Assembly: GCF_014349105.1 (NCBI RefSeq)
Contig: NZ_JACSJI010000014.1
Span: 38,906-102,905 of the forward strand
Direction: 5' to 3'
DNA from: Caulobacter sp. 17J80-11
GTDB lineage: Bacteria > Pseudomonadota > Alphaproteobacteria > Caulobacterales > Caulobacteraceae
Length of the DNA stretch: 64,000 nucleotides
A program made the translations under genes and the position numbers. A model generated the notes under the pieces. That model ran no database searches. It saw nothing but the letters and a program-made list of their open reading frames with translations, and was not told the DNA's origin. The first letter of the stretch is position 1. Each line of letters begins with the position of its first letter. This document shows positions 1 to 6,988 of this stretch, piece by piece.

Positions 1-2
1 AC

Positions 3-290
3 GCCGGCACCGACCTGAAGAACCCCGACTTCGCCGCCATGGCCCGCGCGGTCGGGGTGAAGGGGATCCGGGTCGAGACGCCCGAGGCGATCGACGACGC
101 CTTGCGCGAGGCCTTCGCCCACGACGGCCCGGCCCTGGTCGACGTCACGACCGCCAAGCAGGAGCTGGTCATCCCGCCGAAGATCCGCCTGGAGCAGGCG
201 CGCGGCTTCAGCCTGTTCCTGCTGAAGGCGGTGATCAGCGGCCGCGGCGACGAGGTGGTGCAGCTGGCCCGCACCAACCTGCGGCTCTGA
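3..290 (+). CDS. poxB: C-terminal part of a PoxB-like thiamine-diphosphate enzyme (partial)
   Basis: The window opens inside this gene; the frame starts at base 3 and ends at TGA 288-290. The visible 95 residues match the C-terminal end of pyruvate dehydrogenase (quinone)/pyruvate oxidase: a DGPALVDV strand that closes the TPP-binding domain, then [20 protein letters not shown] and a basic tail. In that family the enzyme decarboxylates pyruvate to acetate and passes electrons to ubiquinone at the membrane, and the C-terminal tail mediates lipid activation. The IPPKI..E...GF pattern is what points to PoxB rather than acetolactate synthase. The catalytic core lies upstream of the window, so the substrate cannot be confirmed. 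Confidence 0.75.
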   Translation, partial: AGTDLKNPDFAAMARAVGVKGIRVETPEAIDDALREAFAHDGPALVDVTTAKQELVIPPKIRLEQARGFSLFLLKAVISGRGDEVVQLARTNLRL

Positions 291-366
291 GCGGGGGAAC
301 TTCCTAAGGGCGCCGCGGGCTGTTCGCGCGCGACCGCCCCCGGTCGTGGATCACGGGAGCCTTCTC

Positions 367-942
367 ATGACGCGCATGTTCATTGCCGCGACCTTGTCCC
401 TGGCGCTGGCCGCGGGCGGCGCGGCGGCCCAAATCGCCGACCCGGCCGCTCCGGCCGCCAAGCCGGCCGCCAAGGCCGCGGCGCCGGCGGCCAAGCTGAA
501 CGACGCCCAGATCGCCCACATCGTCTACACCGCCGACACCATCGACATCGACGCGGCCAACCACGCCCTGCAGGTGTCGGCGAATCCGAAGGTCCGCGCC
601 TTCGCCGAGGAGATGGTGCGCGACCACACGGCGGTGAACGAAAAGGCCCTGGCCCTGGCCAAGTCGCTGAACCTTAAGCCCGAGGACAATCCGACCTCGA
701 AGAAGCTGATGGCCCAGGCCCAGACCAAGACCAAGGACATGGCCCAGCTCAGCGGCATGGCCTTCGACCAGGCCTACGCCGCCAACGAGCTGGCCTACCA
801 CAAGGCGGTCAACGCGGCCCTGGCCCAGAACCTGATCCCGGCCGCTCAGAACGCCGAGCTGAAGGCCCTGCTGCTCACAGGCCAGAAGCTGTTCAAGGAG
901 CACGAAGCGCACGCGCAGACCCTCGTGCAGTCCCTGAAGTAG
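367..942 (+). CDS. DUF4142 family secreted protein
   Basis: 191 residues with a Sec signal peptide (MTRMFIAATLSLALAAGGAA, cleavage near AAA-QI), an Ala/Pro/Lys-rich linker, then an all-helical ferritin-like DUF4142 domain containing NPKVRAFAEEMVRDH and AYHKAVNAAL. The family is periplasmic or exported and its function is unknown. The ATG at 367 is chosen over one at 346 because it starts directly at the signal peptide and has GGGAG about 8 bases upstream. The gene converges on the next one with only 7 bases between the stops. Confidence 0.8.
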   Translation: MTRMFIAATLSLALAAGGAAAQIADPAAPAAKPAAKAAAPAAKLNDAQIAHIVYTADTIDIDAANHALQVSANPKVRAFAEEMVRDHTAVNEKALALAKSLNLKPEDNPTSKKLMAQAQTKTKDMAQLSGMAFDQAYAANELAYHKAVNAALAQNLIPAAQNAELKALLLTGQKLFKEHEAHAQTLVQSLK

Positions 943-949
943 GCCGCGC

Positions 950-1708
950 TCACCCGCCCGCCGGGGCGGGGACCACCTTGTAGTAGACGCCGTTCGCCCC
1001 ATAGGCCGGAGCCAGCCAGTAGTTGCCCGCGCTACAGAAATAGGCCGGATAGCTCCCGCGCTGGACCAGGGTGCAGCCGGCCGGCAGGGCCGCGTAGGTG
1101 CCGCCGACCGCCGTCGCCTCGCCGGCGGCGACCCCGGCCTCGTAGGACGATGTGCCGGCCACGGTGGCCACCGCAGCCCCGGTGGCCGCCCCGACCGCGA
1201 CGTCCGTCGCCACGGCCGCGCCGCCCCAGCAGTCCCAGCAGCCGCCCGCGCCGTAGTAGCCGACCGGGGCGGCGTAATAGCCGCCGTAATAACCGGCGCC
1301 GCCGTAGTAACGGTCGCCGTACCCGGCGGTCTCGCCGCTGCCGTGCCAGTAGCCGCCGGAGTCGCTGACGTGGCCGGCGCTGTAGGGGCCGACCGCCGAG
1401 CCGTGGGCGTAGCCGCCGCCGGTGCCGGCGTGCGCCACGCCCTCCGGCCCGACCGCGGTGCCGTGCTCGAAGCCCCCGGCGTCGCCGGTGTGATAGACGC
1501 CGCCGCCCGCGGTGCGGCCCCAGCTGCCGTTGCCGTGGAAGTCATTGAAGCCGTGGAAACCGCCGCCGCCGCCGAAACCGTGGAAGCCGCCACCGCCGAA
1601 GCCGCCGTGGAACCCGCCGCCCCCGAATCCGCGGAAGGCCGCCGCCGGCTGGGCGGCGCAGGCCAGGGCGAGCGCCGCACCGGCCGCCAGGATCATCGTC
1701 CGCTTCAT
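950..1708 (-). CDS. Glycine/tyrosine-rich secreted protein
   Basis: 252 residues. A signal peptide (MKRTMILAAGAALALACAAQ, ending PAAA) is followed by glycine/histidine-rich low-complexity sequence (repeats like GGGGFHG), a series of G-x-(A/Y)-H-G-(S/T) imperfect repeats around residues 60-125, a GYYGGYY stretch and a C-terminal segment with paired cysteines. Such sequence is typical of surface or envelope proteins of unknown function. AAGGAGG lies 6-7 bases before the ATG. The start overlaps the stop of the upstream DUF2092 gene by four bases (ATGA), so the two are translationally coupled. No catalytic motif is visible. Confidence 0.75.
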   Translation of the reverse strand: MKRTMILAAGAALALACAAQPAAAFRGFGGGGFHGGFGGGGFHGFGGGGGFHGFNDFHGNGSWGRTAGGGVYHTGDAGGFEHGTAVGPEGVAHAGTGGGYAHGSAVGPYSAGHVSDSGGYWHGSGETAGYGDRYYGGAGYYGGYYAAPVGYYGAGGCWDCWGGAAVATDVAVGAATGAAVATVAGTSSYEAGVAAGEATAVGGTYAALPAGCTLVQRGSYPAYFCSAGNYWLAPAYGANGVYYKVVPAPAGG

Positions 1709-2547
1709 GGCTTGCCTCCTTGGTTCGCGCCAGGCTTGGCCGACGCGCCTGCGCTGGGCGGCAGGAAGGCGATCTTCCGCGCCGCCTGCGCCTTGGGCGA
1801 GGTGAAGGTCGCGGCGCTCACCGGCGCGTTGACGCGCCAGTTCGAGTATTCCGTCTGATAGCCCGCGGCCCCCGGTTCGCTCGGATAGTTGGTGCGGATC
1901 ATCCGCGGCAGCCGGTCTTGGGCGCCGATCCACATCTGCCCCTGGGCGTGGCCGGTGGTCAGGGCGATGACGTCCGTCGTCACGTCGCCCACCACCTTCG
2001 ACTGGCCGACGTAGAAGGCCGACTTCAGGTTCTGGTCGAAGATTTCGCACGGGTCGGCGACGATGACGTCGGCGAACGGATAATGGATCTCGGCGTAGTC
2101 CCAGGCCGAGGCCAGCATGTCGTCGATGGTCGGCGGGGCGTCAGCGACCGCCGCCACCTCCAGAGACGGCACGTAGGCCGTGACGGTCTTGCCGTCGTAA
2201 TAGAACTCGTCGGGGACGCCGTCCCCGACCTTGACCACCTTCAGCTTGTTCGGGCGCTCGACGGTCACGTCGCTCTTGACCGTGTAGTAGAGCGGCTGAC
2301 CGTTGCGGGCGGCGCGCTCGTAGGTGTCGACGGCCGTGAACGACAGGGTCTTGGCGTTTTTCAGCGCCGCACAGCTGGCCTTGAGCACGGCCATGGCCTT
2401 GGGGTCGATCTTGGCGGGTGCGGTTTGAGCGGGCGCTGCTGCAGGCGCCTTCGGGGCGGGTCGGGTCTGCGCCCCGGCGGCGCCTGCGTACAGGGTTACC
2501 AGCGCCGCCAAGGCGAGCGCGGCTGACGAGTTCTGCGGCCTGGCCAT
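1705..2547 (-). CDS. DUF2092 domain periplasmic protein
   Basis: 280 residues with a signal peptide (about residues 1-26, ending AGA-QT), an Ala/Pro linker, then a LolA/LppX-like beta fold typical of DUF2092: KTLSFTAVDTYE, YYTVKSDVTVERPNKLKV and YYDGKTVTAYV, followed by a second strand set ending in FTSPKAQAARKI. LolA-like folds bind lipids or lipoproteins, and DUF2092 members are usually encoded beside a small secreted glycine-rich protein, as here. The arrangement suggests an envelope operon of two genes (this one first, coupled ATGA to the next). The substrate is unknown. Confidence 0.8.
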   Translation of the reverse strand: MARPQNSSAALALAALVTLYAGAAGAQTRPAPKAPAAAPAQTAPAKIDPKAMAVLKASCAALKNAKTLSFTAVDTYERAARNGQPLYYTVKSDVTVERPNKLKVVKVGDGVPDEFYYDGKTVTAYVPSLEVAAVADAPPTIDDMLASAWDYAEIHYPFADVIVADPCEIFDQNLKSAFYVGQSKVVGDVTTDVIALTTGHAQGQMWIGAQDRLPRMIRTNYPSEPGAAGYQTEYSNWRVNAPVSAATFTSPKAQAARKIAFLPPSAGASAKPGANQGGKP

Positions 2548-2715
2548 CCCTCGGATCCTCCGACGTCAGGCCCGTGCGGGAGCTCGCCCCCTTCCTCCCG
2601 CCGGGCGGACGTCGCGAGGGGCGGCGTAAACGCCTGCGGAACATGGAGCGCCCGGCGCGTGGGAGCAACCGGAGCCGGATCGCCTAGGGGGGAGACCTGA
2701 TCGAGAAGGGGATTT

Positions 2716-2790
2716 TGGAGCGGGTGAGGGGAATCGAACCCCTGACATTCAGCTTGGGAAGCTGACGTTCTACCTCTGAACTACACCCGC
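2716..2790 (-). tRNA. glyU: tRNA-Gly (anticodon CCC)
   Basis: On the minus strand the gene reads GCGGGTG...CACCCGCTCCA with a perfect 7-bp acceptor stem and encoded CCA (TGG at 2716-2718). The anticodon stem TCAGC/GCTGA closes a seven-base loop TTCCCAA, giving anticodon CCC, and the T arm carries GGTTCGATTCC. It closely resembles bacterial tRNA-Gly(CCC). It is the integration site of the adjacent element: bases 2751-2790 (the 5' half through the anticodon loop) are duplicated at 12714-12753. Confidence 0.95.
2751..2790. repeat. Left attachment repeat (attL, within tRNA-Gly)
   Basis: This 40-bp sequence is identical to 12714-12753 and diverges immediately on both sides. It lies inside the intact tRNA gene, covering acceptor 5' strand, D arm and anticodon stem-loop. 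Crossover must have happened somewhere within it. Confidence 0.93.
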
Positions 2791-2839
2791 ATTGGCTTGG
2801 AAAATCAGCTTCTTAGCTTCCGCCTGTGTGACCACCCTA

Positions 2840-2865
2840 GGGGTGGTTTACAGAGCGGTTTACAG
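2840..2865. promoter_or_regulatory. Possible integrase arm-type sites, left end
   Basis: Two copies of a GGTTTAC word sit 50-75 bases inside the left attachment repeat: GGGGTGGTTTAC at 2840-2851 and GCGGTTTACAG at 2855-2865. The same 12-mer recurs in the same orientation just inside the right end (12670-12681), with a GCGGTTTAC at 12621-12629. Repeats in the arms next to the core are what tyrosine integrases or excisionases bind. The assignment is inferred from position and repetition only. Confidence 0.45.
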
Positions 2866-2888
2866 AAGCCGTTCCGCGCCCGTTCCAC

Positions 2889-3992
2889 TTAGCCTGCCTT
2901 GGCGTCGCTCTCAAGCAGGGAGACCACCGCTTCTGCAATCCGGGTCGCATCGACGTATCGCTTCCGGATGCTGGCTACTCGGCTCAATTCCCAACCGACT
3001 ATGTCGGCCACCTGCTCATTTGTGAGCTTCCTAGCGGCAAAGCGTGTCACCGCCGTTCCACGTAGGTCATGAAGGTGCTTATCGTTGATGCCCGCCTTGT
3101 CTCGCGCTCGGATAAACGCCTGCGTGAGAGAGTCCTTGGCCCAGGGTAGGCCGCGGTCGGAGGTCAGCAGAAACGCGCTCGGAACCGCCCCTGACGCCCT
3201 TAGCTTGTCTCGCTTGGCGCGAAGCTCTGCGACAATGGCTCGGGCTTCGGTGGTGAGAGGTATGGCTACGTGGCGGGTGCTGTTGCTCTTGCCGGTCGCG
3301 AATTGGATCATCGTATCGGTCACGTGATCCCACTTCAGGTTCACGAGGTCGCCTCGACGCATCCCTGTCTCTGCCGCTAGCCGGATAGCCAGCGCCGCCT
3401 CGGGCGTAACGTGACTGAGAATTGCGGTGAGTTCGGCTTCTTCAACGATCTTGTCAGCGCGATTGGCCCGATAGAGTGCGCCGATACCTTCTGCCGGGTT
3501 CGCCTCGACAAGCTCGCGATCCAGTCCGAACGACAGGACGCGCTTGAGCACCTGGATGCCGTAATCGGCGGTGCGGGGTTTATCGGCCCTGCGGTCGCGC
3601 CATTTCAGAAACTCGTCTCGGATGCCTTTCGCCTTAAGCGCCCTTGTCGGAAGGTCGCCAAACTCCTGAATGATTTCATCAAGCCAGCGCGACCATTGGA
3701 GGCGGGTCGAATCCCGCAGCTTGAGAAATTCCGGTGCCGCTTTGTAACGAGTGACAACGTCCCGGATCGTGGTTGCCGCCGGAGTCGGTGCAACATGCGG
3801 CGCTGAATAGGCCGCGGCTAGAGCGGTTGCCCCTTCGGCTTCTGCCTTGAAGGCAGCAGCAAGCGTTTCGCCCCTGAACGCCATCAGCAGCGGTCCGCCA
3901 CGAAATCGATACCAGTAGATAGCTACACGCCCGCCAGCGAGGCGTTTTTCCACCCGATGTGCGCCGGGAAGTCTGATTGCCTTACGCTTCAC
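2889..3992 (-). CDS. int: Tyrosine recombinase (island integrase)
   Basis: 367 residues. An N-terminal arm/SAM-like core-binding region (roughly residues 75-165) precedes a phage-integrase catalytic domain. The catalytic set is visible: Arg in ETGMRRGDL (about R212), Lys in ATGKSNSTRH (K235), HDLRGT (H308, R311), Trp334 in IVGWEL in the His/Trp position, and nucleophile Tyr346 in RKRYVD. The GTG at 3990-3992 is chosen because GGAGG lies 7 bases upstream and the protein then begins MKRKAIRLPGAH; a longer reading frame lacks a ribosome site. The gene sits beside tRNA-Gly and should catalyse integration and excision at the 40-bp repeat. It overlaps the preceding small gene by 11 bases. Confidence 0.93.
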   Translation of the reverse strand: MKRKAIRLPGAHRVEKRLAGGRVAIYWYRFRGGPLLMAFRGETLAAAFKAEAEGATALAAAYSAPHVAPTPAATTIRDVVTRYKAAPEFLKLRDSTRLQWSRWLDEIIQEFGDLPTRALKAKGIRDEFLKWRDRRADKPRTADYGIQVLKRVLSFGLDRELVEANPAEGIGALYRANRADKIVEEAELTAILSHVTPEAALAIRLAAETGMRRGDLVNLKWDHVTDTMIQFATGKSNSTRHVAIPLTTEARAIVAELRAKRDKLRASGAVPSAFLLTSDRGLPWAKDSLTQAFIRARDKAGINDKHLHDLRGTAVTRFAARKLTNEQVADIVGWELSRVASIRKRYVDATRIAEAVVSLLESDAKAG

Positions 3993-4233
3993 GGCGTTGC
4001 CTCCACCCGTCGAACGCAGACTGAGCGTCGTCGTCGGTGACGCTGATAGTTCCTTCAGGCATTGCGCTCGTCCCAATCGAACCGCCGATAACGGTAACGA
4101 AAATCACGGTTCCGTCCGGGTAAACTTTGATTTCGTTAGGCGACAGTCCGTTGGACTGCAAAACTTTTATGGTTTTATCTAGATTAGTTTTTGGAACAAA
4201 GCGATGTGCACGCCTTTCCTTGTGTTCTTTCAT
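3982..4233 (-). CDS. Small protein immediately upstream of the integrase
   Basis: 83 residues, basic N-terminus (MKEHKERRAHRFVPK), a predicted helix-strand unit (LDKTIKVLQSNGLSPNEIKV, then YPDGTVIFVTV) and an acidic C-terminal tail. Small proteins with a 'V.v.PDGTi.i' pattern are common directly upstream of alphaproteobacterial island integrases. The 11-bp overlap with the integrase start implies one transcript and coupled translation. A role as recombination directionality factor is possible from context, but no MerR/Xis-type helix-turn-helix is evident. The ATG at 4231-4233 follows an AT-rich leader. Confidence 0.6.
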   Translation of the reverse strand: MKEHKERRAHRFVPKTNLDKTIKVLQSNGLSPNEIKVYPDGTVIFVTVIGGSIGTSAMPEGTISVTDDDAQSAFDGWRQRREA

Positions 4234-4243
4234 TGTAATGGCT

Positions 4244-4282
4244 CAAAAATAAAAATGCCAAAGGGCATCAACGGCCTTTGGC
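4244..4282 (-). terminator. Rho-independent terminator
   Basis: Minus-strand hairpin with arms GCCAAAGG/CCTTTGGC (4275-4282 and 4257-4264), followed by ATTTTTATTTTT. It lies downstream of the 4390-4893 gene and separates it from the integrase transcript. Confidence 0.8.
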
Positions 4283-4389
4283 GATTAATTGTCAGATATG
4301 TATTCAAGGCTTTGGTGGTATTTGGATCGCCTTGGTCCGTATGTCATCCGTGTGCGGGTTTACGGCGCGACACTCAGGTCGCTCTAGGC

Positions 4390-4893
4390 TCACCACACCT
4401 CAGGTAATTCCGGGGTGTTATCAATAAGTTGCATGAACTCTTCGTATTCTTCCTGGCTTCGGTAGGGCCCGCTGTCCAATTCCTGCTGCGATAGCTGTCT
4501 GTAGCGGCCTGAGGGTATCTCTCGATCGGGAGCCGTTGCGGCTTCAGGTGCCGTCACGCGATCTTCTGTGGGCGGGCTAGGCGCTCTCCGGTAGGGCGTT
4601 CCGCCTCCTGATCCGTAGGATGGCTTATCCAGCGCTCTCCTGATGTGTTTGATGACGTATTGGTCCTCGTAGGGCACGAAACGGCCAGATCGCCTTCTCA
4701 GGTTTTCCTCAAGCATGGCGATACCTTGCTCAGCGAGGTCGGCATCAAACGTCACTTGGTCGCCGTGGACCCGAGCGCTTTCTTCAAGCTCGTCTGCGAG
4801 CGGGAGGTAGCCGTCATTCTTTAGATAGCCGCCTGTGAGCCGTAGCTTCGCTACGAAGCGCTCGAACAGGGAGGTGGTTGTAGTAATTGGCAT
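4390..4893 (-). CDS. Hypothetical island protein
   Basis: 167 residues, unrecognised. The N-terminal two thirds look helical and charged (LFERFVAKLRLTGGYLKNDG, LADELEESARVHG, EQGIAMLEENLRRRSGRF); the remainder is a Pro/Ser-rich linker and an acidic tail ending NTPELPEVW. No transmembrane segment. The reading frame extends to an ATG at 4950, but that extension would cover the intrinsic terminator at 4911-4940, so the ATG at 4891-4893 is preferred. Its ribosome site is weak (TGAGAAACAAT). The gene stands directly behind a promoter-plus-terminator leader (4911-5064), so its expression may depend on read-through. Confidence 0.55.
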   Translation of the reverse strand: MPITTTTSLFERFVAKLRLTGGYLKNDGYLPLADELEESARVHGDQVTFDADLAEQGIAMLEENLRRRSGRFVPYEDQYVIKHIRRALDKPSYGSGGGTPYRRAPSPPTEDRVTAPEAATAPDREIPSGRYRQLSQQELDSGPYRSQEEYEEFMQLIDNTPELPEVW

Positions 4894-4910
4894 ATATTGT
4901 TTCTCATAAG

Positions 4911-4940
4911 GCAAAAAAATAGCCGCCAATCGGCGGCATT
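4911..4940 (-). terminator. Intrinsic terminator 18 bases before a start codon
   Basis: On the minus strand GCCGCC-GATT-GGCGGC (4937-4922) is followed by TATTTTTTTG, a strong rho-independent terminator. It falls between the promoter at 5036-5064 and the start at 4893, so it either ends a short RNA or acts as an attenuator. Confidence 0.85.
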
Positions 4941-5029
4941 GATGGGTCATTTTTCTAATTCTTTCTGTCTTTCGTTATAAAAAACAAAAGAAAGAATTTA
5001 TTTCGTTCTTATCGAACATCAGAAACAAC
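4911..5029 (-). ncRNA. Candidate small RNA or attenuated leader
   Basis: A consensus promoter (5036-5064) and a strong terminator (4911-4940) bracket about 115 AT-rich bases with no convincing gene. A nine-base inverted pair TCTTTCGTT/AACGAAAGA (5027-5035 and 4968-4976) spans most of it; the right arm lies at or just before the likely transcription start. An open frame from 5244 to 4975 crosses this region but is low in complexity and covers the promoter. The alternatives are a free-standing sRNA or a leader that controls the 4390-4893 gene. Confidence 0.4.
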
Positions 5030-5035
5030 GAAAGA

Positions 5036-5064
5036 ATCTTACATGAAAATCGTCCTTTTGTCAA
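5036..5064 (-). promoter_or_regulatory. Sigma70-like promoter with a GANTC site in the -10
   Basis: TTGACA (5064-5059), 17-base spacer, TAAGAT (5041-5036), reading leftward. A GAATC/GATTC at 5034-5038 overlaps the -10; GANTC is the CcrM methylation site in Caulobacterales, and GcrA acts at promoters carrying methylated GANTC near the core elements. Confidence 0.6.
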
Positions 5065-5477
5065 TACTTCCGGCTGTTCGCTCCTGCTTTTAATTGATGG
5101 CTGAGGCGCGCGCCGCAGTATCACCTCCGCCCCGGATGGGGCGCGGCTACCGCATGTTGGTGGGGTTCCTTGGCAGCCGCCGTTTGTCTGGCGCGCCCAT
5201 CGCGAAGGATGGGTCTCTCTATACCTGCCGCGGGTGGAAGTCAATAGGTATTCGCGGGAGGATGGGCGGTTTCACCCTCCGAATACATGCAATATGAAAA
5301 CGCACTACAATTTCCAGAGATTTTGTAGCAAGCTTAATCCGCTATGGAAAAGCCGGGCCCTTTCAAGATTGCAGGGTTTCGGCCTTTCGAATGCGTAACC
5401 GGCGGTTGGTTATTTAAGAGTTGTTCTTCCGGGCGAGTTAGCGGTGGATAAAGGTCGCGCTCGCGGCGGCATTAGGC
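5065..5477. other. Intergenic stretch of the island without a recognisable gene
   Basis: No open frame here has coding character. The part 5100-5260 is GC-rich with short inverted segments; 5300-5345 has CTACAA...TTGTAG. Nothing in it could be assigned. Confidence 0.5.
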
Positions 5478-5615
5478 TCACGCTGCCCGCTTCTCAATGC
5501 GCTGGATAGCGGCCCGGGAAGCGCCGTACTCCTTGGCGAGTGCCCCTAGCGATACGCCTTTGGCCCGGCGCTGACAGATGGTCGCCTGCTGCTCAGGGCT
5601 GACGGCTTGGGCCCG
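5478..5615 (-). pseudogene. Remnant of a serine recombinase (C-terminal helix-turn-helix)
   Basis: Reading leftward from 5615 the frame gives 45 residues: VSPEQQATICQRRAKGVSLG, then ALAKEYGASRAAIQRIEKRA and a stop at 5478. This is the C-terminal resolvase helix-turn-helix pattern (S.eq...i..rra.G.s...lA.eygvSRa.i.r.). A TGA stands just upstream and no start or catalytic domain is in frame, so only the DNA-binding tail survives. It is distinct from the intact recombinase at 6335-6892. Confidence 0.65.
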
Positions 5616-5706
5616 TCACGCGAGTGGAAATTTCGTGCCGCGTTCAAGCCTCATGGGGAAGTGACGCCCGGGGCAAGATTGCCCGATCTCAGCGTTCAGG
5701 GACTCG

Positions 5707-6273
5707 TCAAGGCTTGGTCTTGGCTCGGTCGGGGAACCGCTCGTCAAAATGCCGCGCGAACCCATCGATCAGGCGCGACTTGCGCGGCTTCTCCAGCGGC
5801 GGAACGGGACAGTTTGGATCGCGATTGGGGGCGTCTGTCGTGATGCTGGTCACATCCTTGGTTTGGAAGTCCGCAACAATAACCACCTCACGGCACGCCA
5901 TTGCGCTCCCGCTCTCGTTGATGGTGAGTTTGGTTTCCGACCATCTTACGTCGTGAAGATGCCGAGATTCTACACCCATAACATTTCTATATACTGTAGC
6001 AGTTGCTTCGGTGCATTCGCCGCTTCGCTCAAAGCAGGCGTAATCCACTAACTCCAGAAGGGCGTTCTTTTCGGGGCCGTCAATCTCCCAAACGCCCTTG
6101 AAAAAGGCGTAGCGATCACCCGGTTGCCCAGAGACGGAGAAGCTTCCGGCCGATGGGATGATCCTGCCCTGAAGGTTGTCGTCGGCCTGTCCGATTTTGA
6201 CGCCCAGCCAGCCTGCGCTCAGAGCGCCAAGCACGGCCGCAGCCGCTCCCGCAGCGATAGCTCGTTTGTTCAC
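5707..6273 (-). CDS. Hypothetical membrane-anchored or exported protein
   Basis: 188 residues. An N-terminal hydrophobic segment (AIAAGAAAAVLGALSAGWLG) after MNKR acts as a signal anchor or signal peptide. The rest is a soluble domain with two cysteine pairs (YACFERSGECTEA; MACREVV...NCPVPP), suggesting a disulfide-bonded periplasmic fold, and a basic tail. The GTG at 6271-6273 is preferred because GGGGG lies 4 bases upstream and the hydrophobic stretch then begins at residue 5; a longer frame reaches 6312. Family not recognised. Confidence 0.65.
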   Translation of the reverse strand: MNKRAIAAGAAAAVLGALSAGWLGVKIGQADDNLQGRIIPSAGSFSVSGQPGDRYAFFKGVWEIDGPEKNALLELVDYACFERSGECTEATATVYRNVMGVESRHLHDVRWSETKLTINESGSAMACREVVIVADFQTKDVTSITTDAPNRDPNCPVPPLEKPRKSRLIDGFARHFDERFPDRAKTKP

Positions 6274-6334
6274 GGTTCCCCCGAACCTCTGCCGTAACGC
6301 AGTTCTTACCACGTCGGTGGCATGGAAGACGTGC

Positions 6335-6892
6335 CTAGCCGTCCGCTTCTTGGCCTAGCGCTCGGTACACCGAGGCTCGCCCGATCTTGAGTCGCCGCGC
6401 AATTTCCGCGGGGCGAACGCCTTCGCTGTGCAGTTTGCGGACTTCATCTGTCGGCACCGAGGGTTTGCGGCCTTTGTAGCGACCTTCCGCTTTGGCCTTG
6501 GATATTCCTTCGGCCTGACGGTCCTTCCGCAGATCAGTTTCGAACTCAGCAAAAGCCGCAAGCATACTGAGCATCAGCCGTCCATGCGGGCTGGTCGTAT
6601 CAATCGCGCCCTGTTGTAGGACCCGGAACTCGACGCGCTTAGCGGTAAGCTGATCCACGATGGTCCGCAGATCGATGATGGAGCGGGCTAGGCGATCCAA
6701 TCGGCAGACAATGAACGTGTCGCCTTCGCGAACCCACTCTAGGGCCTGCTGAAGCTGGTCGCGGCCGTCCGTGGTGGTTCCCGACCGCTTCTCTTCGAAA
6801 ACCTTCTCGCACCCAGCCGCTAGAAGCTGCTCGCGCTGCACTTCCAGCGTCTGCCCGCTGGATGACACCCGCGCATAACCGACCAAGCTCAT
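6335..6892 (-). CDS. Serine recombinase (resolvase/invertase family)
   Basis: 185 residues, the normal length for small Pin/Hin/Tn3-resolvase proteins. The N-terminal catalytic domain begins MSLVGYARVSSSGQ with nucleophile Ser10 in YARVS, followed by VCRLDRLARS and LMLSMLAAFAEFE (E helix). The C-terminal helix-turn-helix (GRKPSVPTDE then LHSEGVRPAEIARRLKIGRA) is complete. It could resolve, invert or mobilise the island. The ATG at 6890-6892 lies inside the first of three CTCATATG repeats, so the protein may bind its own promoter region. Confidence 0.92.
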   Translation of the reverse strand: MSLVGYARVSSSGQTLEVQREQLLAAGCEKVFEEKRSGTTTDGRDQLQQALEWVREGDTFIVCRLDRLARSIIDLRTIVDQLTAKRVEFRVLQQGAIDTTSPHGRLMLSMLAAFAEFETDLRKDRQAEGISKAKAEGRYKGRKPSVPTDEVRKLHSEGVRPAEIARRLKIGRASVYRALGQEADG

Positions 6893-6961
6893 ATGTGCCT
6901 CATATGGGTCTAAGACCCTGAAGCTATACCGTCTCAGAATCCGTCGCGCAACTCATATGAG
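6888..6961. promoter_or_regulatory. Repeat cluster upstream of the serine recombinase
   Basis: CTCATATG occurs at 6888-6895, 6899-6906 and 6952-6959 (the last extended to the palindrome CTCATATGAG). The perfect dyad GGGTCT-A-AGACCC spans 6906-6918. Closely packed repeated and palindromic sites next to a resolvase-type gene are the layout of a res or crossover site with autoregulation. This is inferred from position only. Confidence 0.5.
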
Positions 6962-6988
6962 ACACCGGGGCTGTCTCAGTCGAATGAC

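Noticed and set aside
304..1680. 458-aa Ala/Arg/Thr-rich minus-strand frame
   Set aside because: Runs through the DUF4142 gene and the glycine-rich gene in the wrong frames; no start context.
4894..4950. Longer start (ATG 4950) for the 4390-4893 gene
   Set aside because: The extension would be encoded by the intrinsic terminator hairpin at 4911-4940.
4975..5244. 89-aa minus-strand frame as a gene
   Set aside because: It contains the promoter at 5036-5064, has no ribosome site and ends in a poly-Phe run from AT-rich DNA.
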